NCBI GenBank assembly: GCA_017506865.1
Contig: JAFCMP010000054.1
Location: 310,001 to 374,000 of the forward strand
Source: Tribonema minus
Lineage: Eukaryota > Sar > Xanthophyceae > Tribonematales > Tribonemataceae
DNA: 64,000 nt
Reading direction: 5' to 3'
Part shown: positions 31,176 to 44,640 of the stretch, one piece after another
How the letters are laid out: every line of letters begins with the position of its first letter
How positions within the stretch are numbered: the stretch's first letter is position 1
The notes under the pieces: generated by a model
Databases searched by the model: none
The model's input: only the letters and a program-made list of their open reading frames with translations
What the model was told of the DNA's origin: nothing
Made by a program: the position numbers and the translations under genes

Positions 31176-34100
31176 GCAGGTGAACTATGCATTGCCATGT
31201 ATTGCCCCACCACGCCATTACGCGCAAGAGTGGAAAGTCCAGGCGGGGCTACTGCGGGTTTGCCAGCTTGCACCCAAGGGCCACCGTGACGGCAGTGCGC
31301 GGCACTGGACAGCGGGCCGCTGACACGGACAGCGGTGATTAGCTCTGGCACGCGCAGGAGCACCTGGTCCATTGGCATGAGGGGTGGCACTGGCAGCACT
31401 GGCGGAGGCGCCGCGACGTCGGCGTCGACGGTGCGCGCTGCCGTGCAGGTTCTTCCAGCGGCACAGGCAGCGGCACTAGTGGCGCACGCGGAAGCGCCAT
31501 CAATGCAGGTGATGGCGCTAGTGGCGTGGGCGGTGGTGTCAATGGTGCAGGCAGCGGCGAATACTTGGTAGTATAGTAGCGCGAGCGTTGGCACTGGCGG
31601 CGCTGACGGTGACGCTGCCACGGCGCGCGCGGCGGTGCCGGCGGCCACGGTGCGACCGTGCGGAGCCAGCAACAGGGTGCCGCAGCAACCATGACAGCAG
31701 CGAACGCATTGCCAAGCAAATTGAATGGGTCAAACATTCATGTGGGTGGCAGCGGACATCATCGCACCGGCGAGGAGCTCTGCGGCATGCGAAAATGACC
31801 AGCAAACAAAGCAAGTATACTGGTGGCACATGCAATTTTGGCATGAGGGGCGGCCCACTTGAGCGGGGACTTGAGCGAAGCAACTACAACGAAAGTAAGT
31901 GCGCACTCAACGTGCTGACAGCAGTGGTGGGTTAGGGGTAGCATGCAATGGCAGCAGTGTGACACAGTGACTGCATACACCTGCTGATGACGTTACGGCC
32001 GCCACATGCGATTGGCTCAACAATGGCTCTCTGGTTTTACCGTCTCAACCGGCGCATGCATTCCAACCTCAACTAGTCCATCAGCAGCGCACAACCATTC
32101 TCAGTTGCATCATCATGGCTCTGCTCCTGCCAGTGGTGCATACATTGACCCTCAGGTTCGGTAGCTGGAAGATGTCATCTTTGACTGGTATCAGTGTCAC
32201 AACGTGCTTATACTGGTTTGACTTCAACCAGCAAGCGCACCCTACACTTCAATTTTGAGTTGTCATGGTGTGATCACATGAACCTGGCAGCAAGCGATGG
32301 ACGCATGCAGTTGCTCATGCAACATATGCAATCACTGACATGTGGCATCATGAACAGATCTGGTGGTGCGCAACCGACTTCAGCACAGTTGTTGCCACCT
32401 GCGTTCATGGATGAGTTGCATACCAACTGTTGGCAGCGCTCAACCCAGCGTCACTGGGTCAGGTGAAGGCATTCAGTCAACGTGGGCTTGTTGCCACAAC
32501 ACAGCCGTCACGCGTTGCGTCACCAACACCTGATGAATACGACTATAGACAGGCACATTCAGCAGCAGAATGCCTGCGACTTCTATAGTACTACCGTAAC
32601 ACCGGTTGCACGCAACAGCACATTGGTGACAGTCGCCATAGAAAGTGTGTGTCAGCGCTCGTGCGTGGCGGTGCTGCGCATTGGACAGGACACGCAGCAG
32701 AGCTTGATAGAAGGTAACTTGCAGCACCGCTCAACTGCAGTGACCATTGACGCACATGGAGGCGCAGCGCGTGGATGAATACATGCGCCTGGTACCTGAC
32801 AGCAGCTGCGGTGCTCACAAAGTGATTGTGCGCGACAGCGTGCAGCTGGTGGCCTCATGCATCAGCAGTTGACAAGCTGAAGCGCCGCGCAACACTTAAC
32901 AGCGATGGCGTGCAGCAGCGCATTTGATTTTTGGGACAGCGCATGGCAGCGCTCAGTTGGCGTGCAGCAAGTCAGCATGACTGTTGGCGTACAGCAGCAG
33001 TCTTGAGGGTTCTTCTGTGGCTGCACAGCAGTGGCGGCATCATGAACTAGTCACACCTGACCACCTCAGCAATTATTACTCGCAATGGCATCATCAGCGA
33101 GCTGTACAGCATCTTTGCTGCTGGTGTGGCATCTCGCGCACCAGCAAGCGTCTTGGCCATGCTTGCTCTCAGCATTGTGCTCCACTCGGCAGGCAACGCA
33201 GCAGACAATGTGATGCTCACAACGCCTTTCACAGGCATGCAGCAGCGCTCAGCCATTGCAAATGCACGAGGGTCACAATAACATGATGCAGCATGCTGCA
33301 GTTTTCAAACGGCAATGGCGCACATGAGCATTACCGCTCGGATGGCGATGGCGCGCGCGAAGGCGTTGCGCGCGAGCATCAGAACTCAGATGGTGCAAGT
33401 GCAATAGTGTGCGGCAGCGCTCAGACGATGGTTGCGCGTGACTGCGCGCTGTGGAGGATGGCAGCAGCGCTCATCTCATGCACTAGCAGTGGCGGTGACG
33501 CTAGAGCACTGCTGTAGCTTCATTTACGGAGCCTGGTCATAGCTCGTCATTAAGCTGGCCGGCTGCACCTGCCGTCCTCAACAGGCTTGCAGCAGCTGGC
33601 AAGGACATGATACTCATGCCGCCGTCCCCGTCCCGTTTGGTCCGCCTTTCCCTGCTTCGCTCCAGTCGCCTTCTCCGCCTCCATTGCAGAGCAATGTCAC
33701 CAGACAGACAACGGGCCAGTGTGGGCGCTGGGCCATGCGTTGCCATTCAGCAACATTGGCATCCGGAGACGGGCACTGCGCAACTTCACGTTTGACCTGG
33801 CGGCGTGCTGTTTTGGGTCAAGATTTGCGGTGACCGCCTGATTGTCACGGGGGCATGCACATCTTTGTGGACAAGAGGGACTAGTCTAAGAGTGGTGACG
33901 GCCAGCGCTGGCGACTCCAAGTTCACCAAGACTGTCGGCAATGCGGTGGCAGACGTTGTCACCTGCTTGCTGCCGCGCACCTACTAGTAGTACTACAGGA
34001 GACACGGCGGCGTTTGTGGGGGCGAGGCTGCCAATTGACGTGCAATGGCGGCATTCAGAGACATTATCGCTTGTCAACAGGCGCTTTTAACAAACGTGTG

Positions 34101-35649
34101 CCAGATCATGATGCCATGTGGCCAAGCGCGTATTTGTTGGCAGGGGTTACGCCGGCTTCACAGCGCTTCTGCCGGGCAAGCTTCTAGGGTGCCCATGCCG
34201 GCGCACGCGCGTCTATTGTGGCATCGTAAAGGTTCGGGAGGGAACTCTACCGGCATTACAGCGCTTGGGCGCATTCTCAATACATACATGCGGCTCTGCG
34301 AGCCAATCGCTTTGATCGATGCGGTACCTGATCTTGGTCATCTGCTGTTCCTCAAGCCCTGCGTCAAAGGCAAGAACGCCTAGGCGTATATCATACTGCT
34401 GGCCTGCTTCAAGTTTCTAGCCCTGTTAGGCGTCACCGTGACGTTGTCGGCGGCGAGGATGTACGCAGTGCTCAGTATGACGGTCCAGTAGAGAATGTAA
34501 CTCTGCCCCACGTATGATCAGCTAGCCAGAGCCATGACAAACAGCAGCTATAGATATATATGTATAGCCAGAGCCAGGATGAATGACAAGACTTTGCCTG
34601 CCAAAGTGCCCAAATGCAAGCTTGGCCTCATGATTGCTACTAACCTTGTGACTAGTCATGCCGAAAGCAGCAAACTTCAAGCTGTGCTACAAGCAGCCGA
34701 CACGGCTGGCACACCCGATATTTTGTGAGTCTAGTTGGGATGCCCCCCCATAGCAGGGTTTCGAGCTTGCCCTAGGCCTACCTGCGCCGCCATCAGAGTG
34801 GATGACTAGTGCATGGTGCACCCTGTCACATGTGCCAGAGAGTGATGAAGACATAAAAATTGCACGGTAAGCTGTTGCAGCATGTGTTGGTGCACCATGG
34901 GGCTGCAGTTGCAGTTTCAACTTCAACTTCATGTGTCACGATGCTCTTCTAGCAAATGTGAAGGTGGCAACGAGGATGAGCAGCACATCACTGACAGCTG
35001 GGTGAAGGAGAGCGACGGCTGCGGTGCCAGAGTGGCGGGTGTGCGGCATAGAAACCGAGGGTTCAGGGAGCCCATGGACGTTGCTGAGCTAGCCTGGCCG
35101 AGGAAGGCCGGGGAAACCGGTGAGGTACCAGGCCCGAGAGGGGCCACAGCCGTCACTTGGCAATGAGACACACATCCAAGAGGGGCCACAGGCGTCAATC
35201 AGACAGCAAAGCGCGGAACGCAGTGACCACTCGGAATCCACAAGTGCATCGCAAAGAAGTTTGCAAAAGCACTTTTGGCAGCCCGGTGGCAGCCCTGCAC
35301 GCGATGCCTGCGCCAGCGCAGGCGACACAGGCGGCAGCGCGACGCGCAGTGCTGGCGGCAGCGCTGCACTGCACGCGATGCTTGTCGCAGCGCAGCACGC
35401 AACGGTGGCAGAGTGGTGCACGACGCCAGCAGCGGCGCGTTGTACATCGGCGGCGGGAGTGCGCCGCATGCGCAGGGCATGACGGCGGCAGCCACTCGGC
35501 ACGTCACTGACGGTAACGCTGGCAGCAGCGCAGCGTGTGGCGGCGGTGACACACGCAAGCGCGCGGCAGTGAATGGTGAGAGCAGCAGCGCTATGCGCGT
35601 CGATGATGCCGCACAGCACGTGGCCACGTCCGCGGCGATGTGTGACGCC

Positions 35650-35735
35650 AGCATGGTCATGCACCCGGACTTCACGTTGCCCTTTGTGCTTTACACTGAC
35701 GCATCAAAGACAGCGGTGGCCGGCGTGCTAATGCA
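35650..35735 (+). pseudogene. RNase H domain fragment of a Ty3/gypsy polyprotein
   Basis: HPDFTLPFVLYTDASKTAVA matches the family signature (PF-LYTDAS, with the first catalytic Asp present). The downstream frame is lost within 20 codons. No reverse transcriptase is legible upstream. Confidence 0.7.
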
Positions 35736-37992
35736 GTTTCGACCTAGAGCTCTTAGTGATATAGACGGCCATGACCAGATGCCGTGCGCGACGATGGGCA
35801 ATTTCGGAGGTGCACGAACTTCTAGTTGGTCTTGATCAGCATGCTTGCAAGTTCAACTCCACGCTAGACTCAATCATGGCCCAAGGGTTCAACAATGTTG
35901 GAGTGCCTGGCGTTCGCTTAAGCACTTCAGACCCGATGTACGGGGCCATCCAGTGACGATGGTTTCAGCGCGCAGAGGGTTGTTGACACTTCACGAACAC
36001 AACAGCAAACTGCTGCACTGAGCCATGCGCATCATGGAGTAAATATCATGATGGACTTGTATATAAATAAAGATCACAAGGGAGGCCGGGTTGCCTACGC
36101 AATAAAAAAATGTGCTTCAACTTGTTGAACGCAGCAGCCTCAGGCTTGTCTGTGCATCATGGAGTACAGTGTAACGGTGCAGTGCAACACAGAGCGGGCA
36201 ATCGAAATGGCAATGCGGACGGGCCATTGCAGCTGTCTACGCAAGAGGACTTTGACGCGTGCCGCATTATTGCCAGTGGCATGCCGGCAACGCAGCTCAC
36301 CCTTACGGCAGTAACACCAGCGCGCGAGAGAGTGGCGGCGCAACTTTCAAGTTGCGGCAGCAGTAGCAGCGCGTGTGGGAGTTGCGACGCGGCTTGCAGC
36401 AGTGGCGGCAACGCGGCCGCGCATGTGCAAAGAACGAAGGGCTCAGCTGCTACGCGGTGGTAAGGCTTGCGAGCCTGCGTGGCCATGCGGTGGCAGAAGC
36501 GTAAGGCTTCCCATACAAGTTCAACAACGCGCCGCCTGCAACGTGGCTGCAGAGGCTCAGCTGCAGCAAACACTGATGACGACATGGCAGGACGCCTGTT
36601 CGGTAAAAGTGCCGCGCAAGTTGTAGAAAGGTGTGCTGGCGGAAAATGACGTGCCATGTTTTGATGATGAAGGCATGTCTGCGACATCAGAGTCACTTGA
36701 CTGGCATGTTCAACTCAAGTTGATGCCCAGGTCCGGTTGGCGCAGGAGGGCGAGATAGCTATCGTACGGCGACGGTGGTTGCGTTGGCAATAAGCTGGCA
36801 TGATTTTGTGCAGTGAGGTGCAAGCATGTGCGGTATGGCTACGAGTTGGTCACATGCTGCAGCCGCTGCTGCCAATGCAGCTGGACGAGGTGCTGCAGAT
36901 GAGCAAGGTGACGCCACTTGAGGCAGCCTGAGCAAGCGCAGCTTGGAAGGCGGCTAGCAGCGCAGGCAGGCGCACAGCTGGACCGCAATGCGGCACTGTT
37001 GAAGTACCCTCGAGGCACGGCGCTGGTCCGTGAGCAGAAGCTGCGTGTCGCACCACTCACCTACATGTAGGGGCGTATTGACGGTGACCTCAAGCCGTAC
37101 TGGCACACGCATCACAATACGGCATCATGAGTTTGTAGAAATGAACCAGACAGAGGTTCGCAGCGCAAGCGCGCTTGCGGAGGCAGTCAAGCAGCACGCG
37201 CAGCTGAGCGCAGTAACGGTGGTGTGACAGACGATGGGCCCGCGTTGACGCTCATCACTAGTCCGGTGGTTCCATCAGACTTTGGCGCCAACTACGAAGG
37301 CGAGGTGGTGGTGGACGGATATCTCTCATGAGCTGCAAAGGCAACTGATTGGTCGCGCGGCAAACTGATCAAGTATATGCCGCGGCGGAGCAAGCATACG
37401 TTTGAGGTGCTGTTCAACGGAGAGTCACGGTCGCGCATCATGATGGTAGTTTTGCGGCCTGGTTACTACACGGCGGGTGTCGGCGAGTCGATACCTCAAC
37501 TCGCTGCAACCGTTGAACCAAGAATTCAGCAACTGAAACATCCTCCTCCTTAAACAAGTAGACGACGAGCTTGCAGTGGCCACGAGTGAGGTGGAGCCGG
37601 TGGAGCAGGACGGCTTCGATGATGACAGGGCGTAGGCGGTGCGGCGCGTCATACGGCCGCGGCGGTAGGGGTTCGTTACCGCTGTGTGGAATACAGCCTA
37701 GGTGCAGGTTCTACCGGGTAGCAATTCTTAAAAGAGTTCACAATTGTTATTGTTTGTTGCAGCAGGTGGGGCTAAACAGCTGGTCCAGCACGGCCCATTT
37801 TTTGTTAACAGCCATAGTTAGCGTTGGTTTTGGCACCAGGGGTGTTGGGTGGGCTTATAACGTTGATGTGGTCTGTTTTTTCCTAAATGGTAAAAGGCGT
37901 ACGCAATGTTGAGCAACTCCAGGGCGGATTTGCACGTGTCACGGCCTTTGTGGGGGGGTTCAATTTGTTACGTTTTGGGTATGCACCTTGGT

Positions 37993-38310
37993 CAGCAAGG
38001 GTGCATACCACCAGGGACTTCTGAGTACCAGGGGTGCTTCAAGATGTCAACATTTGGACACGCAAGCACTTGCTCGATTCCGGTCGCAGCGCCACATGGG
38101 ATTGTCAAACCCTAGTCCCAAGGGCTTAAGCTTAAGAATTCTACTCGCTTATTAAACCCCGTGAATTCCGTGACTCACTTGAGAGAATTCTCAGAGTCGC
38201 TTCTCTGGCTGGCTGAAAAGCAAAACTGAGAGCATCCTCCCACCCACACCCTGGGGTGTCTACACTACATAGGCTGGCTAGGGTCACCATCAGCAGGTTA
38301 TCTCTGACTT
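37993..38310 (+). repeat. Right direct repeat (LTR-like)
   Basis: Partner of 30,905-31,175. It holds an extra stretch (about 38,045-38,085) absent from the left copy. Confidence 0.75.
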
Positions 38311-38580
38311 TCATCATATATGTCTTCGGTTGCAATATGTGATCCAGGACCATGTCACTCCTACATGGATCACCCCCCTCGCATGTGGTCAGCATGCTTG
38401 TTGTATGTAGAAGAAGAAAAGACTCAGCGGCAGGTGTGGTGCGTGCTGTGGTGGCGCTGTGCCAAGATGCTGGCAGCAGTGGCAGCAGCTGTATGACCAA
38501 CTTGAAGGGGGTCTAGACCCCCCTTGGTGCGCCTGTAAACACCGCCCGGGGGCCGTGCTTTCCTCGAACTTGCAAATTGG

Positions 38581-38663
38581 GGAGAGGCAATATTTCACTG
38601 GGGTAGGAAAATCGATCGGGAGACCGGGAGAGGCAATATTTCACTGGGGTAGGAAAATCGATC
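38581..38663. repeat. Perfect tandem duplication, 46-bp period
   Basis: GGAGAGGCAATATTTCACTG followed by GGGTAGGAAAATCGATC occurs twice without a mismatch, suggesting a recent slippage or repair event. Confidence 0.9.
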
Positions 38664-41558
38664 ACGCGACAGTCACGCGACATGAATTTCGCCCAATTTA
38701 ACTTCAAAAACGACTTGAAGCACGACTTTGCAGCACGCGGTTTGGGGCCTCACTGCCGCCAGCGATGCCTTCGATGACGGTATCCCGGTCTAGCAGCTGT
38801 GGGAGCTGCTCCCACACCTAGATTGCGCTAGCGCACGTGGTGCTCCTGCACGACCCCGGCCTGGCGCTGAGAGGCGGTAGGCGCTTGTGTTGATGATGGC
38901 AGTGCTGCACTGGCGCGTGTTCCCGCAGGTACTACGGAAGCACAGCAACTAGATGCTTATCAGCTTCAATCTGGTGCTGCAAAATGACAAGCAGAGGCAC
39001 GTGCAGGAGCGGCTTGCTCATCCGCATGCACCGACTGGAAGGTGAGAACGACGTTTTGATACATCCAGGCGATTAACGTTGCATGGTATGCTTGCAGCCT
39101 TTCAGTTGCGTGCTGAGTTGCCTGACCAGTCAGCAAACATAAAGATTGCATTCACAATGGCGATGTGCTCTTCACAATCTGTTATTTGCACAGTCACTCA
39201 CTGTGGCTGCCTCGTGATGGATACCACACCCTACTCATGATAGTGCTGTTGCTGCAATTGCTAAACACACGCCGCGGCAGGTGGGAGCAGCTGCTTCAAC
39301 GGCGGCCGCCGCATCAGCAGCAGGTGACGCGAGCACTGCACGGACTGGCAGTGGTGTTGGCAGCGCTGGGAGCACGGGGGCGGGGGACAACGACTGCGAT
39401 GGAGATGTGGATGCCGATGTTGCAGCAACATGGTAATACACTATTTGATGAGTCGGAAGGAGCAGGATCAGTTCATTCAGCAATATTGCCAGTGAACGCA
39501 TGCTTCTGCCCGTCACTTGTCTCATAGGACGAGTGCAGCGCTGCCGTTGCTGCAGCAACAGCAGAAGCGCACGCAGCGTGCGCCAGCAACATGCACTGAC
39601 AACCGCGCAGAAGCAAAGCACAAGAGGTCCTGCATCAGTGCTCAGCAGCACTGCCCGCACCAGCAAGATAAGGCACGTTCTGCTGCTGCCATCGAAAAGC
39701 AGCGTGCAAAAATTGCCGAGGCCACAAGCAGACTGCGTGCAGCAAAGCAGCGTTGTCACTACCTTGGCTGCACCGTACAGTACTGTAGCAAATCACTTGG
39801 CAATTTGCAAAATAACACATGATGTGCATGTTACTTGCCTGCGCTGTGCAAGCATTGTTTTGCAGCTGTAGTTTGCCCGTCTGTGTTGCCATTACTGCTG
39901 ATGTGTGCGCTCGCGACTGCGCAAGCTGTGAGAGCATTATGCTGGATCATGCATGCTTGTATGCTGTGTAATATGGTACTGGTATTTTTGTTTTTCTTTT
40001 AATGCAGAGCGACGAGAGCATGTGCCCAGAGCAGCGACGGGCTGTTATTTCACATATCGTGTAGTTGAGCGCGCCTGGACAGGTGCCATGGTTCACCACA
40101 GAAAGCGTGAACGAATCCAGTCATGATGTCACAAGCGCAAATGATACCACTGTGCATCATCTGCCTCAACAAGTCTGTGACACACAATAGCACCCTGCTG
40201 CTTCGTCACTGCTGCACCTTTTCATGCTCTCAGTGTTACTGCACGAGTAGTTGGACTTCAACGAAGGGCATGTCAGTAACTGAACTGTGGCACCTTGGGC
40301 CTTGTTGAATACTGATTGCTGTTGGATTTGATGTGTTGCACATAACTGCACTCACTCTGCTTCATTTCGGACCGAATGCTTCAACGTTGACAGTGTTTTG
40401 ATATATGGCCATGACTCATGACGTATATGCATGGATCAGGTATGCACAGCTTCGCGTGCATGACATATCACATGTGCACATGCATGCTGCAGCCAGGTGC
40501 ACAGTTCACTTCTAGGCCACAGCACTATATGCGCGCTTGTTCAAGTCTAGCGTGGTTTGCTGCTCGTTTTGACCTCTGTTTCGCGCCTTGGTGTGAGGCG
40601 ATAAAAACTCTTTCCCTTCTCTTTTTTCTACTCTTATCAGGAATCGGTGGGGGTCCTCCCCCCCCCGACCCCTCACCGGCGCGCACACACCACACACGCA
40701 TGCCCGTGGCCTCAGTACAGGTTGCTACTGTCGTATAGTGTCCCACGATATCGTCTGCTTCATGCCACCGGCTCGCGCGGTGTACGGCGGCTGAAAATGT
40801 ACTTTCGGTGTGGCTGAATGCTTTCTGCAAGATGCAATTGCTCGCGCGTTGCCACACACGCACATATGATTGGCGCACACCATGTCGAATGTATCCTATT
40901 ATAGCCAGTCAACATCACCAGCTGCGACGTGCATGCTCTCGCTGTGTGTTGCAGCTGCTGTACGCTTGTTGTCAAGGGCGCCTGTTGCAACAACCTCAAG
41001 AAAGCACGATGAAACGATGTCGACACAGCGCGCGTTGCACTCGTAATGAGACGAACTGATGCTATGTATCGTGGACTGTCGGCTGCTGTCCACGGCGCGC
41101 TGGCAAGCACCGTGGCGCAAGCAATAACAGGATTCGGCCTCAGAAAAAAGTGCAGAACTTCAAACGCCTGGCTGCTTTTGCTGCTTGCTCGCGCCATGGA
41201 GCTGCCGGTGAGCGTTGGCAGGCTGGGCTACTTACAATACGTTGCTCCTGTGCCTTACGCGGCCTCACTAAGTGTCACTCAGCTGGTATGCTGCCCTGCG
41301 GCTCGATTTTTCTATGCGCCAGCACACTGGAAGGGGAACCCTAGTTGTGGCCCTCCTACCAATTCTTGTTTTTGTGTCGCACCTTATGAAACACGAGGAA
41401 ACGAGAGGCACAAAAATTGGAATTGGTGGGAAAGCCCTACCTCCCCCCCCCTACTTATTAACACCACTGATTCCAGAGAATTTCTTTTTTTCTCTTTTTT
41501 CGCCCCCTCCGCCCAACCCTGTTGAGAATTTGCCGCAAATTGGACACGCACGTCCGTG
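38664..41558. other. Unassigned sequence
   Basis: About 2.9 kb with no recognised domain on either strand; short frames are compositional. Confidence 0.4.
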
Positions 41559-42772
41559 ATGTCATGCTGCAGCGGCTGCAGCAGCCTCAGCCCCGGCCAT
41601 CTCCCCAGAGTAGGGCCGCCATCTCGTGCTCTCATCACTAGTAGCGGTGGTGAGGACGCTGTGACCAAGTACCTCGAGGAAAGCCTGAAGCGGAAGGGTT
41701 GCACCGTGCTCGCAAGAGAGTGGGACGTGCGAGGTGGGCCGCACCTCGGCAAGGGGGACCTGGTTGTACTGCTGCCCTGCAATACGCATCTGGTCGTGGA
41801 GGTGGGTCGTGCACATGGCGGACTCGTCTGCCTGGTTTCGGTAGATTTAACCAAGCATCGCGCAGAGTGCGTTCAGCCGGCACAGGCATGCAGGTCATGA
41901 TTGGTTGAGGCAAGCTTTGCGGCGTTGCAGTCCGTAGTACGTTGCAGAAAGTATAGCCTCTGTAGCGTGCTCCATTACCCTGGCGCCTCGACCCGTGACA
42001 AACGTGATGTCAGCACCCCTGATTTGCAACTCTCGCGAGGAGAAAGTGATAGTCCGTGGGCTCTTTGCTGCCTTCACCAACCACTGAAGTTGCAATAATC
42101 ATCAGGATGTTCACCATCGGTGTCCTACTCAATAGACCCCGTTAGCCTGTGCACGTCACGTTCGTGCAATCTGCGTCATACTTCAACACCGTGCCTCACT
42201 CTTTTTTAAAAACCTCAGACTTCAACAATGTACCTCACACTTCAATATCGTGCCTCACACATGTCTCTTAACTATGACAACGCACACATCTCTCACACAT
42301 GCCGGTCTTGCAGGTCAAGTATCTGGATTTCGATGCGACAGGCCGCAACCAATGCGTCAAGAGGCGCAAGCACAGGCGCTATGTCGAGGAGCAAGCGCCG
42401 CGGTACGGCGCTAAATGGGCAGAGCACTACGCCCTGCACAACCAGCTGGTGCTGAGCGCCTTTTTCACCAACGAGACTGGCCTGAGTGGCTTTGCGCTGG
42501 TGCCAGGCACTGGCATGCTGGTGCATGATCATGCACGTATGCCGCGCGTGACTTCCCAGGATGTGCAGCGGCCGTTGCAGAAGCAGGAGACTGACGAAGC
42601 TGAGTCCAACATGGGTGTCGGTTGGATTGGTGCTGGGGTGGTTGGGCTGGCCGCCATTGCAGGCGCAATTGCTGTCAGCGCTGCGCGGCAGCAGCGCCAA
42701 TGTGAGGACAACGGCAACAGGAATGCGGAGCAGCAACGCGAGCGAGATGAGAAAGAGTGCATCGTGAGCTAG
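41559..42772 (+). CDS. PD-(D/E)XK nuclease-like protein with C-terminal membrane anchor, two exons
   Basis: Exons 41,559-41,801 and 42,314-42,772 join in phase 0 (GAG/GTGGGT donor, TTGCAG acceptor) into 233 residues. The splice completes the nuclease signature: an N-terminal helix with conserved Glu (EDAVTKYLEE, 32-41), GKGDLVV with D67, then VVEVKYLD with E81 and K83, i.e. D-X13-E-X-K, followed by a basic helix (CVKRRKHRRYVEEQA) typical of such folds. Residues 183-204 (GWIGAGVVGLAAIAGAIAV) form one strong hydrophobic helix near the C-terminus, followed by a hydrophilic tail of about 29 residues. Family knowledge suggests DNA-acting or structural PD-(D/E)XK homologs; membrane attachment would be unusual. 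The start could lie further upstream. AATAAA at 43,026 is a possible polyadenylation signal. Confidence 0.75.
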
Positions 42773-43214
42773 TCTTGGGTACACCTGTTCGTGCACATGT
42801 GGCTTGGTGGTGCACCTGTGGTGTGGTGTGCTGCTTCAAGTGCTTTACGTGGTGCAGACTAGTCGGGTATGCAGCGCTGCCAGTGCACCACCAGCACTGC
42901 AGGCACGAGCTGCTGCTGCATCAGGCATGCTCCCTCCTCTTTGCCAGACGTACCGACGTTCACCTTAGCCCTTCGCAAGATGCACAATCATACAAGCGAA
43001 TGCATCGGGGGTGGCGCACCAGCATAATAAATGCTTTATGACGTTTTCAGTGCCTTTTATGCCCGTATCTCGTACCGGTGTCATGTCACGAGCTGCTTGC
43101 TGTTTTGAAGCTCATCTGTACAGTACTTGTACTTAGCATGGGTTGTATGAGCTCAATTATCAACCCAATTTGGTGCTGATATGTGCGCCGCCGGTTACAA
43201 GTGCTGTCAATGAG

Positions 43215-44640
43215 CCTGAACATCTCAAATCCGGGCACCTTCAAGTTGTTTCTGCCCTGTTTAAGGCCACATTATGCTTATTCTAGGCTCCTCACATCCT
43301 GAGCAGTCTAGGCTCAAATTCTGTGCAGTCCATCATGATGGTCCTTATACAGACTTCAAGCACTCAAGTGTTACAGTCGTCTCTGCCTTGGGCGGAATAA
43401 GCACCTAGACTGCACAGATACCTTAATTATGCCAACTTTAGAATCTGTGCACATTCTGTCTGTGTTGGGTGCGCTTTCTGCTGCTTTCATGCTTATTCTG
43501 CTTATGCTAGGTGTACTTTCTGTGCGCCTTCTGTCACCATATGCTTGCTGCCTTAACGTGACATACATGGCGTATCAGATGGCAGCATCACACAGCATGG
43601 CATGCGCAGCAGGCCAGGGTTCACAGCTTGGGTGGCTCAGCTTGCAGCAGGCAACAAAGAGGCTGTGTATACACGTGGTGTACGTACAGCGGGTGTATGT
43701 AGTGCAGCATTAGAACATGTGCTTCATAAATGTGATGTGTATTTATTAATGAGATGTTGCCACTGCAAGAACTTCCGATTGAATAGTCAGAGACCCCAAA
43801 TGACTTGACTCAAGTATGGGCATACAACAGGCCTAGAAGTCATGGTGGACGGTAGAGGCACATTGGCCAACCAAACAGCTATTTCCTTGACCCCCCCCCC
43901 CCCCCCCCCCCCCCTCCTCCGCCACCCCATCTCGTGCAGCGCCAGCAGCGCCTCGTGATGCCCCCTGCTGCCGCATCAACACGATGACCATAGCTATGCC
44001 TGGTATGCCAGTGGAGCACGTTCACCACAGCATTTGCTGTGCAGCTGCCGCTACTGTCCAGCTCCGCGCCAGCAGGTGCCGCTCCAGAAATCTCAGGTCA
44101 CGGCACTGCAGCGCCTTCACGTATGGCACAGGAAGGGGCTTCAGCATCAGAAGCCCCGCAAAGTACTATACCATTGATAAACGGCCAGTGCTGCAACGCT
44201 GCTTATGGTTCTTTCACTTCTTTGGAACTCTTGTTCATACTGCAAGTCAAAGTTTGCGTTGTTGACTAGTCATAGAATTTGGTATTCAGCCCAGGAGATC
44301 ACAATAAACTTGCGCGTCTGATAAACATCATAAAAATCGGCAAATGTAGTATGACCAATTAGGTAAGAATGCAGACTGGCTGAGAGGCGCGGCGACGGCG
44401 GAGCGTGCGGCGCGTCACGTGCTCAAAGCTCAGCGTGAGCATGCATCGACTGCGCAGCGGCGGCGCCAAGCACGCGCATGCTGCCGTTCTCTCCGCCAAG
44501 GGTGTACCTATGTACGCACATGACTGCAAGTCAACGTGAATGCACACGCAGCACACAAACCGTTCACCCGCGCATGGTGGCGTCGAACAGGCACACGCAG
44601 CCACACTCACGGCCAAACTCATAAAAAGAAGCTAATACAC
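43215..44640 (+). repeat. Dispersed repeat family A, copy 1 (partner 53,966-55,620)
   Basis: About 1.4 kb matching 53,966-55,620 in direct orientation. Shared landmarks are TTTCTGCCCTGTTTA, GAATAAGCACCTAGACTGC, CTATACCATT(G/A)ATAAACGGCCAG and an Ala/Arg-rich GC block (GCGGCGCGTCAC). A short frame (about 44,100-44,265; APQSTIPLINGQCCNAAY) is preserved in both copies and may be the remains of an element-encoded protein. No ends or target duplication could be fixed. Confidence 0.75.
43891..43914. repeat. Poly-C tract
   Basis: An uninterrupted run of about 24 C within repeat family A; the partner copy has a shorter, interrupted run at about 54,590. Confidence 0.95.

Larger units (their letters stand above)
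30905..38310 (+). mobile_element. Decayed LTR-type retroelement (Ty3/gypsy-like remnant)
   Basis: Related direct repeats of about 270-320 bp bound this 7.4 kb block (30,905-31,175 and 37,993-38,310). Inside, on the plus strand, 35,650-35,735 reads PDFTLPFVLYTDASKTAV, the start of a Ty3/gypsy RNase H domain. A further fragment at about 37,250-37,440 (KYMPRRSKHTFEVLFNGE) resembles the Tudor/chromo-like tail of some algal elements. Everything between is broken by stops and shifts. GC-rich frames at 31,040-31,700 and 35,200-35,600 are Ala/Arg-rich. Assignment as one element rests on the flanking repeats; nested insertions are likely. Confidence 0.5.

Noticed and set aside
42293-42796. Minus-strand frame opposite the nuclease-like exon 2
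   Set aside because: Shadow frame; the plus strand carries the PD-(D/E)XK motif completed by splicing.
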